DNA of 64,000 nucleotides, taken from assembly GCF_963924675.1 (NCBI RefSeq), contig NC_089236.1, forward strand, positions 47,090,500 through 47,154,499, written 5' to 3'. The notes beneath the pieces were generated by a model, which did not search any database, had not been told where the DNA came from, and saw nothing but the letters and a program-made list of their open reading frames with translations. Position numbers and translations under genes: made by a program. This DNA is from Phocoena phocoena. Its lineage: Eukaryota; Chordata; Mammalia; Artiodactyla; Phocoenidae. Shown here piece by piece: positions 45,706-58,404 of the stretch (its first letter is position 1; the number at the start of each line of letters is the position of its first letter).

Positions 45706-48700
45706 CACAGATTTAACAACTATCTTTGAAGAATATTGCACATTGGTGACCACTAGGGTTGAGGTTTAAATAACTTCTACAAAACTATTAAAAATTTTTT
45801 ATGTAATTTTATGAGAACCCACACAAAAAAGAAAGCGGCTTCTATGACTGTTTTAAATTATTGAAGCAGCATAAATTAAAAGTGTAGGTAAGCCCAAGCA
45901 AACTCCAGAATTTTTCTTTTATGTTCCAGCAGTTTTGTCTTGGAGTAAACCATGAATTATATGAGCAACCAAACAAGGTTTGGTTAAAACAAGTATTAGA
46001 CTTGGAATCAGAAGCTTTGTTTTACTTTTTCATTTACTTTGGGCAAATCAACATCTCTGAATCTGTATATACATATATACATATACATATTGGTAGTTAT
46101 ACTATCTGCATTACAGATTGAGGTGAATGTCAAATTAAGTCGCTGTTATCCAATTAGGTTGTGAACTATATGGCACTGATATTATGAAAGATTGTTCTCA
46201 TTAGCTTTATAGTTTTTCAAAACAAGTCTCTGTCCACTTTTTATTTCCATAATTTATTGAAGAATTCATCTGTCCCCACTTCAGTTTACCTCTTCTTTTT
46301 CCTTCAAGTTCTTCTAGAGGTTATCATGAGAACATATGTAAAAGCCACATAAATGCTTGTGAAAAATGAATGTTCTTTAGTAGTGACTTCTCCAAAAGAT
46401 AATTATCATACAAACTTCAGTATGCACATCAGAAGATTTGACCTCACAGTATTAAAGAGAAGAAAAGCAATAATTTCTTGCTACTTGGTGAATATACAAG
46501 TTGCATTATACTGTCATAATATATAATCCTAATGGATGTCTAAATCACCATGGCATGGCACAGAAAGCTGGATGAAACATAGCTTTATAGATTTCAGGTT
46601 TCCACCAACAAATCTGTGTCATTCAAATGTGTCATCCAGATTAAGAAATAATTCAGTGTGAATCTTGCTGGAGAACCAATCATCAAGCAGTGCAAAGATC
46701 ATATAACGACCTTGCATAGCTGTGCAACTCTGTGCCCCAAGACAATGTTACAAAAGGAGTGGTTTTAAAATTCACCAACCTGGGCACAGCAACAGTGAAA
46801 ACTACCATTAACTACACAAAACAGGGTGCCCACTCCCAAGAAAACTGGTGGGCTTTCTAGTGTCTTGCAGGAAAAATAAGGCAGTTGCCATGTTCCTCCA
46901 CCACATCCCAAAACATTAGGGTCATTCATATTTACAACTTAACAACTTTTATTTATACTCTTAAAGAGTAATTATTATGTCATAAGTGACATCATTGACA
47001 AGGAACATTCTTCCAAAATGTAAGTTAATGAAGAGGAAACTCATAAATAGAGATAAAAAAGAATGTAGAGATTAAGTCCTTCCCTTTATGGACGAGAAAG
47101 TGGAAACTTAGAGGTGAAGAATATGAAAATCTTTGGATTTTTATTGGTCACTGATGGAGTGACATCACTTACCTGTGATATATATATATTTTTTTTAAAT
47201 TAAGCCCGCCAAAAAGGCATAATGATTTCAGTAAGATGAAATCCACTGCAAAAATTCCCAAGACACTGTACAATCTTACCACTAAGGACCTGTTTGGAAC
47301 TCTCTTATGCCTCTGTAGCAACAAGCAACCCATTCCTTGCTGTGCCCATCTTTAGCAACTCAGTTAAAAGAAATGGTAAAAGAAATCCCACGGTATTTGC
47401 AGACGAGCTTTGTTATCTGATCAAGCCTTTGAGTGGCTGGTACCAACCTTGATCCATTTTACTTTACAGAAGTTTCTGGGTTCCTTCACAAAAAACAGTA
47501 AGACTCCTCTAATAATCTCACTAACTACAAACTAAAGCTATGTCCATTTATAGTCAATTTACTTATTTAAGTATATTTTAAGACATATCGTAAATACAGG
47601 GTAGCAAATATTTCCTCCCAAAAAGATTCAGCTTTTGGAAGCACACATTTCTCCAGTAACAGACATGCATTGAGAAGTTATATATGCAACTCCAAACACT
47701 ATTTTTGCATTTATCTGTTTTATATTATATTTGTATGTATGAATAGCTATTTGATACATAATATCTGTTTTATACAGTAACTAGCTTTAATAGGAAAACA
47801 TTACCTACAGTTCAACATACTTACAGCCATGAGGTTTAAAACTAAATTGTGTTATTTTAATCAGCACACTGTGTAGAATTAATAAATAAGAATTCTTAAA
47901 ATCAAGTTTCCCTACTGAAAAAGTGCTTATGCCCAAGCTCGCCTGCTTACAGGGATGCCCTAGGGGATTCTAGGACATTCCTCAGTACATATTTGGTTTA
48001 GATAAATTCAGGAGCTATATTTACCTTCACAGTGTCTCTCCTGGGTTCATGGGAGGAAGCAGGGAAATTTTAGTTCTGCCTTCCAAGCCTCATTTCCCTC
48101 AGGATTCTAATTGAACTATGTTCTAATGGGCCCTTGTATGGCACTATAGCAACTTTCTCAGAGCCAAGAAGCCGTGAGTATTTCAGGTAAGAATTTCAAG
48201 ACCACCTTGGTCAATTTTCACATTCTTGAGGTGTTAGAAAGGGCTCACCCAGTCTACGCATGATCCTGCCCCATAAACAAACCAGCTATTCTGGGGAGAA
48301 GCGAAAAGCAATAGGGAGAACTTATGGGGACAGCCTGATGACTCTTAACTATAAAAAGATTAAGTAAATTTAGGATACCTTTGCCATCCAAATTAAACTT
48401 CAAATTTATTACTGACTGGCCAGCTTTACACATGCATTGGTTCAGATAAACATGAGTGAACCATATTCAGTTGATTGAACCTCAAAAAAAAAAAAAAAAG
48501 CCATAAAACAATATTGAGGTAGGAAAATGAAGTATACACTGAAGCAGGGTAGCAATGTCATTGCTTAGCTAGGGTGTTGGGAGACATTACCTAAGACAAA
48601 GAAATTAGTGTGAAGGACAACCTTGAGACCATATGCTAAAGCCAAAGAGCTGAACACTGTAAGTAGCAGCTAAAAGATTTTCAAGAGAAAATGCCACTTG

Positions 48701-49282
48701 AGGATCATTAACGGATGAAGAAAGCACAGCTCAGCCTCTTAGTTTTAAACAGGGAAATCTACTGAGGGGAAACCAGGAGGAGGGACTGCTTGCCCCATCA
48801 GGATGATGTTCCCGGTGCTGCTTTCTGTATCATCTCCAGAACACCCTGCACCATTGGGATCAATGTGAGAGCACCAATGGATAAAGATCAATGGGTTCCT
48901 TTCCATCTACTGCCACAGCATACGTCACTCTCAGATCTTTGTCTCTGCCGTGTGCAAACTGATTAGAAATATGCTTCTCATATTTTCAAAGACCAGTGCC
49001 TTTTTATTAGCTCGGATAATAATGCAAACACTTCAAACCTACACAATGCATTTTCTTAACTAACGTGCAGTTCTTCGTAGCATCATTAAGTTCACTAATT
49101 CCTCTTTATTTTCCCAGAAATGTGAAAATGACACCAACTAGAATATCTAAATACTTTAAATATTTTCTATTTTTTTTCCTGTTCACCAATCCAAAATCCA
49201 AATACCTACATAATGTGTAAAATATCAAGATTTCAATTTGTCTAAAAATGTACAATGACTAGTTTCTATTTATGTATAATGT
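45706..49282. other. Unique non-coding sequence
   Basis: About 3.6 kb with no gene and no confident repeat. Small features: alternating TA/CA around 46063-46090, (AT)n at 47179-47190 and an A16-type run at 48484-48499. 46660-46900, 47210-47480 and 47930-48350 are less AT-rich and might hold conserved elements. Confidence 0.45.
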
Positions 49283-49296
49283 TAGAATACTTTTTT

Positions 49297-49503
49297 TTTT
49301 TTTTTTTTTTTGCAGTACGCGGGCCTCTCACTGCTGTGGCCTCTCCGGCTGCGGAGCATAGGCTGCGGACGCGCAGGCTCAGCGGCCATGGCCCACAGGC
49401 CCAGCCTCTCCGCAGCATGTGGGATCCTCCCCGACTGGGGCACGAACCCGTGTCCCCTGCACCGGCAGGCGGACTCTCAACCACTGCGCCACCAGGGAAG
49501 CCC
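49297..49503 (-). mobile_element. CHR-type SINE, short form, young copy
   Basis: Poly(T), GCAGTACGCGGGCCTC, CCGCAGCATGTGGGATCC, ending CACCAGGGAAGCCC. Exact 14-bp target duplication TAGAATACTTTTTT (49283-49296 and 49504-49517). On the element strand the A box TGGCGCAGTGG and B box GGTTCGTGCCC are both intact, so Pol III promoter sequence survives. Confidence 0.96.
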
Positions 49504-49604
49504 TAGAATACTTTTTTAAGATTTTATTTCAGTCTGTCAAGAAAAGTTGAACACATCAGATAAGAGCTGTGTGAATACACCAAATTAATGATGGAAAATT
49601 CTGC

Positions 49605-49690
49605 AAATGCCAGCACTTTGCACAGTACTTAGCACAGAGTAAGCTCTCAATAAATATAAACTATTATCATTATTACTATTATTATTGTTA
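49605..49690 (+). repeat. MIR SINE 3' end relic
   Basis: 'gcacagtacttagcacagag', 'taagctctcaataaatataa' and the following ATTATT-rich tail are the MIR 3' terminus. Confidence 0.75.
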
Positions 49691-49879
49691 ATATTTTCAC
49701 AAATTTTCCTGTGTCCTCCTTTCAGATGACAGCAGTCCAAGAATGTCTTTTAAATGCACGATTAAATCATTCTTCGATTTAAAACATATCACACTGATAA
49801 AATATAAATATTGTTGAAAGGAACAAAACATGAAAAACTGTTAGTCATTTTTACCATTCTCTGAAACCAACTAGGGACC

Positions 49880-49985
49880 AAAGCTTTCATCAACATTATC
49901 TCTAAGCCTCACAACAACTCAACACCACAGTCATTATAGTCAATTTTAAAAATAAGCACTGTGAGGGTGGGAAATAAAAGGCAAA
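49880..49985 (-). repeat. MIR SINE relic
   Basis: 'acattatctctaagcctcac', 'aacaactcaacaccacagtc', 'caattttaaaaataagcact' read as a reverse MIR. Short and diverged. Confidence 0.5.
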
Positions 49986-50059
49986 CAAGTGGGAAGCTGA
50001 GGATTTGGAGACTGCATGGCTTTCCAAGACATATGCTATCCACAGGAACCCGCTTTCAG

Positions 50060-50185
50060 AAGGCCCCAGGGCTTGGCTTAATGTTCTCTGCCGCCATCTT
50101 GAAATTCTTAATAATATTTGAACACGGGGCCCCATATTTTCATTATGCACTGGGGTCTGATCATTATATAGGTGGTCCCATCTTT
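50060..50185. repeat. Unassigned dispersed repeat, copy 2
   Basis: Shares order and spacing of 'ccatcttgaaattctta', 'ggggccccatatttt' and 'gcactgggg' with 11391-11505, and extends further ('tgatcattatataggtggtc'). Frames on both strands cross it without a domain. Confidence 0.6.
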
Positions 50186-50364
50186 CCACAATACCGTTAT
50201 TTTTCTAAATCTGAATTCTTCAGACCCATTTCTGAGCAGAGGGAGGAAATTCACAGAGAGCAAGGGGTAGATGAATGATGAAAGATAGGGGAGCACCAGT
50301 AGGAAGTATAGCCAACTTGAAGACAAAAATAACACCTTTCCCTAACTCAAAGGTTTATGCTTTC

Positions 50365-50415
50365 AAACAACTATTTATGGAAACAACTATGTGTCAGGCT
50401 CTCTGTTGGGCATGA
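50365..50415 (-). repeat. Short MIR/L2 relic
   Basis: 'caactatgtgtcaggctctc' and 'tgttgggcatgaa' resemble the reversed terminus of MIR or L2 ('ctatgtgccaggcactgttc'). Confidence 0.4.
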
Positions 50416-50489
50416 ATATCATACAGAATTCATGAATTATGTCTGATTCCCTTTCATCCTTGCTTTCTTTTGCGCTCTTCCTTTGCCAG

Positions 50490-50725
50490 TGGCACTCTTT
50501 TCCTTCCTCTCTTTCCCACTTTTGACTCACTCTTAGAGTCTACATTCAAACATCACCTCCTCCAGGAAGCTTTCTCTGATATATTGGGGCTTCTTGAGTT
50601 ACCCTATCTCTGCATTCCAATAGCAATCACTGACCCTGCCATGTAATAATTATTTATTTTTGATTGTCTTCTTAATCCTTGGGCTGAGAAACTGTACCTT
50701 ACATTGCTACAATGTCACAACTGTT
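50490..50725 (+). repeat. L2 LINE 3' region relic
   Basis: 'attcaaacatcacctcctcc', 'aggaagctttctctgatata', 'tagcaatcactgaccctgcc', 'tgggctgagaaactgtacct' follow the L2 3' region in forward order. Confidence 0.7.
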
Positions 50726-51108
50726 TCTTTTTAATTAATAAATGCATCCATTTATATGAATGGATGAATAAATGAGAGAGAAATTAATAATGTAACAAAA
50801 AATATGGGAAAAGTTAGTATTTCAAGGAAATGGACCACTTAATGGCAAGTTAATGTACTATTTTATTTAGCCTGTGTCTTAAGTGGAGTGTATTATAAAA
50901 ATAAGTGTTTAATTTTCTTTAAAATGCAAATTGTTTATTTGGAATTCAATAATTCAATGCTAAAGTGGGAAATAAAAGTGCTGTTTAATTGTTCTCTCTA
51001 TTACTTGCATGGCTTTTTCATATTTTTAGTAATTAGCAAAATGTAAATTGACCTTAAAACCAAGAATAAAAGAAATATCATGAATAAATGTTGCCTGATA
51101 TTTCTACT
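50726..51108. other. Unique AT-rich sequence
   Basis: No gene or repeat recognised. An ATGAATGG/AATAAATG-rich stretch lies at 50740-50775. Confidence 0.4.
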
Positions 51109-51120
51109 TTATTTGCTTTT

Positions 51121-51341
51121 TTTGTTTTTTGTTTTTTGGTTTTTTTTGCAGTATGCGGGCCTCTCACTGTTGTGGCCTCTCCCGTTGTGGAGCACAGGCT
51201 CCGGACGCGCAGGCTCAGCGGCCATGGCTCACGGGCCCAGCCGCTCCGCGGCATGTGGGATCTTCCGAAACCGGGGCACGAATCCGTGTCCCCTGCATCG
51301 ACAGGCAGACTCTCAACCACTGCACCACCAGGGAAGCCCCC
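51121..51341 (-). mobile_element. CHR-type SINE, short form
   Basis: An interrupted T-rich tail (T5GT6GT6GGT8), GCAGTATGCGGGC, then the full body ending CACCAGGGAAGCCCCC. Target duplication TTATTTGCTTTT (51109-51120 and 51342-51353), exact. On the element strand the A box TGGTGCAGTGG and B box GATTCGTGCCC each carry one change. Confidence 0.95.
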
Positions 51342-51353
51342 TTATTTGCTTTT

Positions 51354-51579
51354 AAGAACTCAATCATTAAAATAATAAAACAGCAATATGTAGTTCACAC
51401 AGTTAGCTCTTGTAATAATCAACGGAAGGGGTGGGAATCGTCAATGAAACACACACATTGCTGTCCAAGTTAAATCAGAAATTCTTGATGACTAACATTA
51501 ATTGAAAAAAGACGGCTCAAAAAAAAAAACCTATGTGAAACATTAAACAAAGTTATCTGATGTTTATGTTTTTCTCCTT
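51354..51579. other. Unique sequence
   Basis: No gene or repeat recognised. It leads into the motif-rich block below. Confidence 0.4.
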
Positions 51580-51950
51580 TAATAATTAATGGAATGTAAA
51601 TAGTCAGGGGAGGCTACAGTTTTGCATTGTAACTAACCACCATTATAAATGGCAGTCAGGTGTTTACATAATACCCAGAACCCTTCTGTATGGAAGGAGG
51701 TTACAAATCTGCCCCTTTTCCCTGTTCAAAGTCAAAAATAATGGTGCCTGATCCCAAGAGCATTCACTGCAAAAACTGTTTGCATATTCAGTTATTGTTT
51801 CTGCTGCGTCAGTCATCTGTTGAAGTTCACTCTAATGCGGCCCTGATCAATTCTGCCAGCTGTGCTTAAGTGCTGTTTACTATAATAACATCACACCGCA
51901 TTCTTATTTGGCAACAACAGCTATGACAGCACCTAAATGCATTGAGAAGC
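51580..51950. promoter_or_regulatory. Candidate conserved enhancer-like element
   Basis: Repeat-free, evenly composed. Motifs: GGAATG (TEAD-type, 51591), TGTTTAC twice (FOX-type, 51661-51667 and 51874-51880), TTTGCAT (POU-type, 51779-51785), TGCTGCGTCAG (MAF/AP-1-like, 51802-51812), CAGCTG E-box (51857-51862). Clustering is suggestive only. This is the block I would test first. Confidence 0.4.
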
Positions 51951-54900
51951 CAAGATTTTTATCATGTACACAGATCAAATTGAAACTGTTTACAGAGGGC
52001 AGTGATGTTCTATTTCTGTCCATTCTAGTGAATACCAATAGCACAATAATGGCTTTGCCAAAAGCATTACTATTCTGCCCTTTCCAATAAGGGAAGAGCT
52101 TGTTGATCTAAATCTTCCATAGGATACAAAAATTATTTAATGACTGTACCTTATAATCTTGACCAAATGGTAAGTATCTAACATGCTGATTCACTTGAAA
52201 TAAATATTCACCTCTAATTTGCCCTAATGTAAGGTGTAGTGTATGTAAATTATCTAAAAAAAAAAAAAATGTCTTCAAAAATATGTAGCAACCAAAAGAG
52301 TCAATGTGAAAGTGAGAAGGCAAACACTAATATCTTACAACAACAGATTACAGGTGAACAAAATATTAAATTTTATGGCTTCTCACCTGTTACAATAGTA
52401 CACTTCATCTCATATCAAGCAATAAGGCAAACTAAGCCAAATATGTCACTAAGATGAAAAATCAGTATTTCTACACAAAACTTACACAGTCACTGTGGAT
52501 AAACATTTGTCACCATTTTCTTACTTTATATTTAAAGCCTTTAGAAGTGAATTCCATAATTACATAACATCAAATTTACTGTGTTGTTTATTGAGATTTC
52601 AAAAATCTCATTCTTGTTTCTGTGATTCCTTCAGCATTTCTTTTATAATCAGTATGATATAAATTAAAATACTGGGTGGAGAAAGAACAGACAAGTCACT
52701 GAAATGCCATCTTCTCAGAGGTTTTAATCTCCCTAAAGCAAAATAGCAAATGAGTGGACATTTTAAAGAATAGCATAGAAAACATATGGACAACTCTGAA
52801 TATAAATTCATGTCATAGCTAATAAACGCTCCAAAGGCTCCTTCTAGGCTATTATGGTGCTTGCTGTGAATGTGTACTAACAATAGTGCACAATCATATG
52901 TTAAATACTTAATATATTCGCATATTTAGTTTTGTTCAACTGCCAATTTTAAAGTATACTTTTTCCAGAGTACTATAGTCTTGGTTTCCAGTAGCCATAA
53001 TTTTTACATTACTGTCTATCAAAATAGTCACCTCCTTTGACATTATTCAACTATTTAAATTACATTTAAACTCCTACAAACCAGGAAACTGTCTCTATCT
53101 TTTCTCGCTCAGTTACTTAGCTACAGCTGAAATTTCAGTTACTGAGAATTTCAGGAACTTATCTTTCTAAAGATGATCAACACTTTATATATTTTATATT
53201 AACACTCTTTAGTAGATAATAATTATTTCCCCAAACAAAATCTTTCATTCCTGCTTTTTTAGAAAACATGACATTCTATTAAAATCATCAGGTTGCCAGC
53301 AAGAATCCAAAACAAAAATAATTCATTCAAACTGCCTAATCTAGTCATTGAAGATTGACAGTATCTTTTATATTTTTGAAAGCTCTTTTAACATTAACTG
53401 ATATTTTAGTGTGGGAAGAAAGAAATGCTTTCTACATATAAAAGTTCATCTTTTACCTCCTCACCACCATCAGATAAAAGCCTAGGGGGCTTGAAGCCAC
53501 ACTCAGACATACTGGTCCCAAAGGAAAAAGCCCAATGCATCAGCATAGGGACAGGCAGCAGGTGTGAGCAGTGACCAGAAAAGAGTCATGTTATACTAGG
53601 AAGACAAACTAAAGAACTGTTAAACCTGATCCATTAATACCACTATGCATAGGACAATAGAAAGCCCTTCTTGTTACAAAGGCCAAAGCTAGCCCGGCTA
53701 GAAAAATAAGCAAACCACTGCAAATATCGTAGTGACTGGCCTGTGAATGGACTGTCACACCAAATGACAGAACTCTCTCAATTCCACTTTCCAATAACTC
53801 GAAGGCACTCGGGATGTGACAGCATGATGAATACCACAACAGACAGCTCCAATATGGTACCATTTTACCAGATCAATATCTCGCTGCAATATAAGAAAAA
53901 AGGAGCTGATATTAGTCTACACAGTGTATTACAGATGAGGTACATTTCTTCTTACTGCACTCATGCTGAACCAAAGCAATAATTCATAGGTCCTTTAAAA
54001 GGTTTGTGCACTACCACATGCAAAAAAAGGCTAATCATTATTTCAACATCTGCTGGAAGATGTAATAGCTTAAAGCAATAAGTATGCAAGTTTTTAAAAT
54101 GTCTCTATCATTTTATCTAGATACTGAAATAACAAAATATATCCAAAATCTGAAACAACACAAATGTTCATAGATTGCTGACACTGTTCTAGCATCAGTA
54201 TAGAGAAAATTGTACTCAATGTTTACTACTAGGCTACCTTACTCCTTCTGCAAATGGAAGAGAGCTTTAGAACTTTCCACCTTTGGAGTGTGTTAAATAT
54301 AATCAATTCTCAATTATCTGTGATGGTTTATTTTTTTCGGATTATTCCATATTTCCTTTTTAAAATAAAAGTCACTGGGATCAGCTACCCACACTTAGCA
54401 AGACCCATAGAATAGCAAGCTGTCACAAGTTCCTACCTACTACACAAGAAATATTGATTGCTATGTGCACAAATCATACAAAAGTAATACAATTAACTCT
54501 ATTAACTCTCATAGTCAACATATGACTAAACGTTTCATTGTTTCAAAATACTCTAATTTGTTGAGGCCACAGGTACAAGAAGTCAGAATAACGTAATATG
54601 CTAAATCAGGAGCACCTAATTCTGCCATCACTGGACTCATGATTAACATCTTCTTTAATCACACTGTTCATTTTCTACTGGAATGCTTTTCTTTTCCTCA
54701 TTTTCTCTCTTTTTTTTTATATCCTGTTTCAGCGAAATAAGTAATGACTTTCTGAAACAAAGTTCAAAACTGTTCTATTAATGCTTTATAAAGGAATTTC
54801 ACAGCCAGCTCACCTGATTAGTGCTTCCTTTCTGATCATGCCCATTTCCCTTCTGGCACCACCCAGCGACCCTAACATGAAGATCCTCAATACATACCTC

Positions 54901-55049
54901 TTAAAATCTGAGACTCTCTTTGCAGTTCCTGCCAGTCTACAAGTAACAGTTTATTCCCACTTGCCCCCTTCACTGCCACTCACTGAAGTATCTTGCACTG
55001 TGCTGGATGCGTCTTTGTGACACGTAGGAGTTAATACTTCACAAGGGGA
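51951..55049. other. Unique AT-rich non-coding sequence
   Basis: About 3.1 kb with no gene and no confident repeat. Frames at 53609-53863 (minus, hydrophobic) and 54781-55020 (plus) have no domain or exon border that I can support. Confidence 0.45.
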
Positions 55050-55215
55050 TGATTACTCCCAATATTTTCTAGGGCTGCCAACCTGAACCATGAAATAGGT
55101 CAGCACTAAGAGTTTTGTTTTACAGATAAAGAAAATGAGCTTTATGGAGGTTAAATGGCTTAGCCCGTTGACCCAACAGCTGTCAGAATTTAGTAACCAT
55201 TCTCTGGGCCAGTGC
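55050..55215 (-). repeat. MIR SINE relic
   Basis: 'gttttacagataaagaaaat', 'gagctttatggaggttaaat', 'ggcttagcccgttgacccaa', 'cagctgtcagaatttagtaa' is a reversed MIR. Confidence 0.65.
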
Positions 55216-56064
55216 TTTCCAGCCCAGATTTTGTAATACCCCAGGGTGTCTCACATGTCCTAAAGTATTTCATGAAATTCTCAAAAAATATTCAATTAAA
55301 GACAAATATAGGCCAAATTATATCTTTGAGACAAGCCAGGAAAATTGTCACAAATATAGAGTACATCACAACTTGGCAAGACAGGGAAAACTCCACTCTC
55401 TGGTAATCCGCTGAATCGCAGGCAAGTCTGATGAACAAGATAAAAACAAAGAGATGGAAGGATAAGGCCAATGTATTACCAATCATTAAATGTCATTTTG
55501 TTCTTTGCTCACGTCACATTTAATATAATTCTGTTCGTATCCAGTAGAAGGACAAAAAGACAAGGAAATGATCATCATAAAATATCTCAATGTTCTCTTT
55601 GAAAATTAGCAAGAAAAACGATTAACTTTGTCTATGAGTTTTGTTTTATCATCTTCAGGGTAATTATACATACTGAGATGTTGCCTAGAAACACTCAACT
55701 TGGCTAATATTGAATAAGCGTGTTCAATAGCGTAACCGCGAATATCTCACCAGTTCATGCAGCTTATTTCTTTAAAGCAGACATCAGTCAAATATGGCAT
55801 AAAAAGAAAGATCTGTTTATTTTATGGGCATTTATTAACAGACCACATGAACTGAGAAAACAGAAAGATATTTCAAACACTAAAGCTGTTATATAGTTAA
55901 GATGCTTAAACGTGGACCCTCATCAGAATAGTAATGCTAATGAAAAGGTATCAAAATGGCTATCAAAGGAACTGTAGTCCTCAAGTTTAAATTGCTACAA
56001 TAGTGTACCATACTAAATGGGTGTTAATTTTATTACTCTGACCAAAGCTTGCAATTAATCTTAA
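55216..56064. other. Unique non-coding sequence
   Basis: No gene or confident repeat. Confidence 0.45.
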
Positions 56065-56262
56065 CTTTCTCCTTTTGCAGTGGGGAAAACTGAGGCCCAG
56101 AAGTGTGAATCACTTGTTCAAGGTCTCAGCGTTAGTGGTAGATGTGGGAAGGTCTCTAAGTCAAATCCAATTTGTCTCCTTTTACAAATGGCACACCTGA
56201 GGTTCAGAGATGTCCCAAGGCTACTAAGCAGTATAACCTGGGCTAGAATGCATGTATTCTAA
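56065..56262 (-). repeat. Two adjacent MIR core copies
   Basis: Two successive reversed MIR cores: 'ttttgcagtggggaaaactg' with 'aggcccagaagtgtgaatca' (from 56074), then 'ttttacaaatggcacacctg' with 'aggttcagagatgtcccaag' (from 56179). Either two insertions or an old tandem duplication of about 105 bp. The 60-codon frame across them is not a gene. Confidence 0.65.
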
Positions 56263-56867
56263 CTTTCAATTAGGTAGATGAAGAGGGAATAATGCAGCCA
56301 TCCATTTCTACACGTGGATCTTTAAAAATATGAGATATTACATTCCATAAATTAATGTCTAAGAATAGAGATGAACTTGTATATTCAGTCTTCAAATTCA
56401 ATTCAGTCTGTCTCTTGGCTACCCTCCTCCTTTCACATAAATTTCAAAAGTATTTATTTTAACCATGGCATTAGAAACAAATATATGCAAATACCTACTT
56501 TTTAAATTATTATACTCTGGCAAAAGAACAGAATGACTATTCACTACACATCAGTAATTTGTTAGTTAAGTCAGTACAAGGTGAAAAGCACCAAAGTGTG
56601 AAATGTTAAAGAAAAATGTTACATCATTTCAATTCAAAAATCCTAAAGTGCCTAAACAAGATATTTAGCAGTGTACTTGGATCCGACTTACTGGGATTCC
56701 ATTTATATCTGTTTCAGGGTTCAGAGAGTTGAACATCCACCTTTATCATTTGTAAGAATTTTAAAAATCAGCTTTGAACTTTCTCAGAATGATGAAAGAA
56801 CTTAGATTACGGTTTAGGGTTGGTTTTCAAAACAGAAAAAATATTTTAGTTTAGTAAAAAATACTAT
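56263..56867. other. Unique AT-rich non-coding sequence
   Basis: No gene or repeat recognised. Confidence 0.45.
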
Positions 56868-57050
56868 GTTGAATGCCAACTATGTCCTAGACACTGTATT
56901 AGGAATCAAAGAAACAAAGATCAAGATAGAGAAAATGATCCTTCTAACTGGATGAACTCACAGTCTAACAAGGAAGACTGATATAAAAAGAGATAATTAT
57001 AATACAAAGCAATAAGCTTTAGGGTAAAAATATAAATAAAGAACTTCAGA
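56868..57050 (-). repeat. L2 LINE 3' end relic
   Basis: 'caactatgtcctagacactg', 'tattaggaatcaaagaaaca', 'gaactcacagtctaacaagg' and 'aagctttagggtaaaaatat' match the reversed L2 terminus. Confidence 0.6.
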
Positions 57051-57664
57051 AGCACAGTATATTTAATAGAAAGATATGAAATTCATAATTGATTTCTAAA
57101 AGAAATAATCATAACTTTCAGAACACATTTAAAAAGTTTGCTTTAAACTAAAAAGGACCAAATAGAAATATCATAGAAATGCCAAATTGGGGATATACTT
57201 GCATGGCTGCCTTTTGCTTGTGAGAATGACAATAGTGAATTTGAAGGATCAGGAGAAAAAACGGCCCACATAATATATTTGTAACCAAAAACTCATATAC
57301 GGCCACTATCTGATTACTTGTTAATAAAATTCAATGCATAAAACATGAGAAATAGGTATTAAAAGTTCCAGTAAAAATGTATCACACGTTTGAAGATTTT
57401 TGAAAGGGCTCATTATTGACATAAAGCAAAAATAGTTTATTTAGCTTGAATAATTAATATTATGCCTCAGTAACTCATAATAAACATGCATTCAATTAAA
57501 TGTTAAAATATCACTTAAATCAATACATAGTAATTCAAGTCTCAGGATCAAAAGCAAAATTAAGAAAAGCTATTTTAATGCCCCAAATGCCAAAAGCACT
57601 AAAGCAGGAGCAATAAAAGTATATTATTTGATTTTTACAAGCATTTTCTTTGGGGCTTTCGTAA
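57051..57664. other. Unique AT-rich non-coding sequence
   Basis: No gene or repeat recognised. Confidence 0.45.
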
Positions 57665-57850
57665 AATAACATGGATCAGTGGCCAAGCCCTAGCTCTGTA
57701 GAGCCCTCGCTGTCTAGCCTGAGCAAATCATTTACTTTCTGATTTTTTTCCTAGTCACTGAAATGGGTGTAATAATACCAGTCTCACAGGTCTATTGTTA
57801 AGAAACCAAAATGATTTTTTAAAGTGCTTTGAAAGCAGCAAGTCGGTTGT
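57665..57850 (+). repeat. MIR SINE relic
   Basis: 'gagcaaatcatttactttct', 'cactgaaatgggtgtaataa', 'taccagtctcacaggtctat', 'aaagtgctttgaaagcag' follow the forward MIR. Confidence 0.7.
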
Positions 57851-58153
57851 CGATCATCACAACAGAACTTCTTTATCATCAGGCTTTTCAAGGTTGAATA
57901 CATAAAGCAGATTTAGGAAGATGCAATCTCAAATCCTGAATAAAGGATTTAATGTACAAAATACATAGAAACACAAGTATAAACTAATCTATGTTTCTAG
58001 TTCCAGTGATTGACTTCTAAGAAATGCGGTGCAACAAACAGATGTGCATTTAGGTCTTGAAATCTTTCTGTAGAAAAATGCCCCCAAATGTGTCTAGACA
58101 ATTCTTTAAGTAATAGCCTGAAATACTTTGGAATGCACCACTTAATGAAAATG
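57851..58153. other. Unique sequence
   Basis: No gene or repeat recognised. Confidence 0.4.
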
Positions 58154-58163
58154 CAGTATCTTC

Positions 58164-58394
58164 ATTAGGAGTTTGGGATTAGCAGATGCAAACTATTACA
58201 TATAGGATGGATAAATAACAAGGTCCTACTGTATAGCACAGGGAACTATATTCAATATCCTGTGGTAAACCATAATGGAAAATAATATACATATGTATAA
58301 CTGAATCACTTTGCTGTACAGCAGAAATTAACACAACACTGTAAATCAACTATACTCCAATAACATTAAAAAACAAACAAACAAAACCAAAACA
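58164..58394 (+). mobile_element. L1 3' UTR fragment (artiodactyl-type)
   Basis: 'gattagcagatgcaaactat', 'aaggtcctactgtatagcac', 'agggaactatattcaatatc', 'actttgctgtacagcagaaa', 'caacactgtaaatcaactat', then an A-rich tail with AAAC units. Same 3' UTR type as 42.4 kb, in the other direction. Target duplication CAGTATCTTC (58154-58163) against CAGTATCCTC (58395-58404). Confidence 0.92.
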
Positions 58395-58404
58395 CAGTAT
58401 CCTC

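Noticed and set aside
51088..51473. Several overlapping frames of 90-115 codons with 'RASHCCGLSRCGAQAPDAQA'-type translations
   Set aside because: These recur at every CHR SINE because the GC-rich body is open in many frames. They are SINE shadows.
53609..53863. 84-codon hydrophobic minus frame as a possible membrane protein
   Set aside because: No homology that I can recognise, no upstream promoter or splice evidence. Length is expected by chance.
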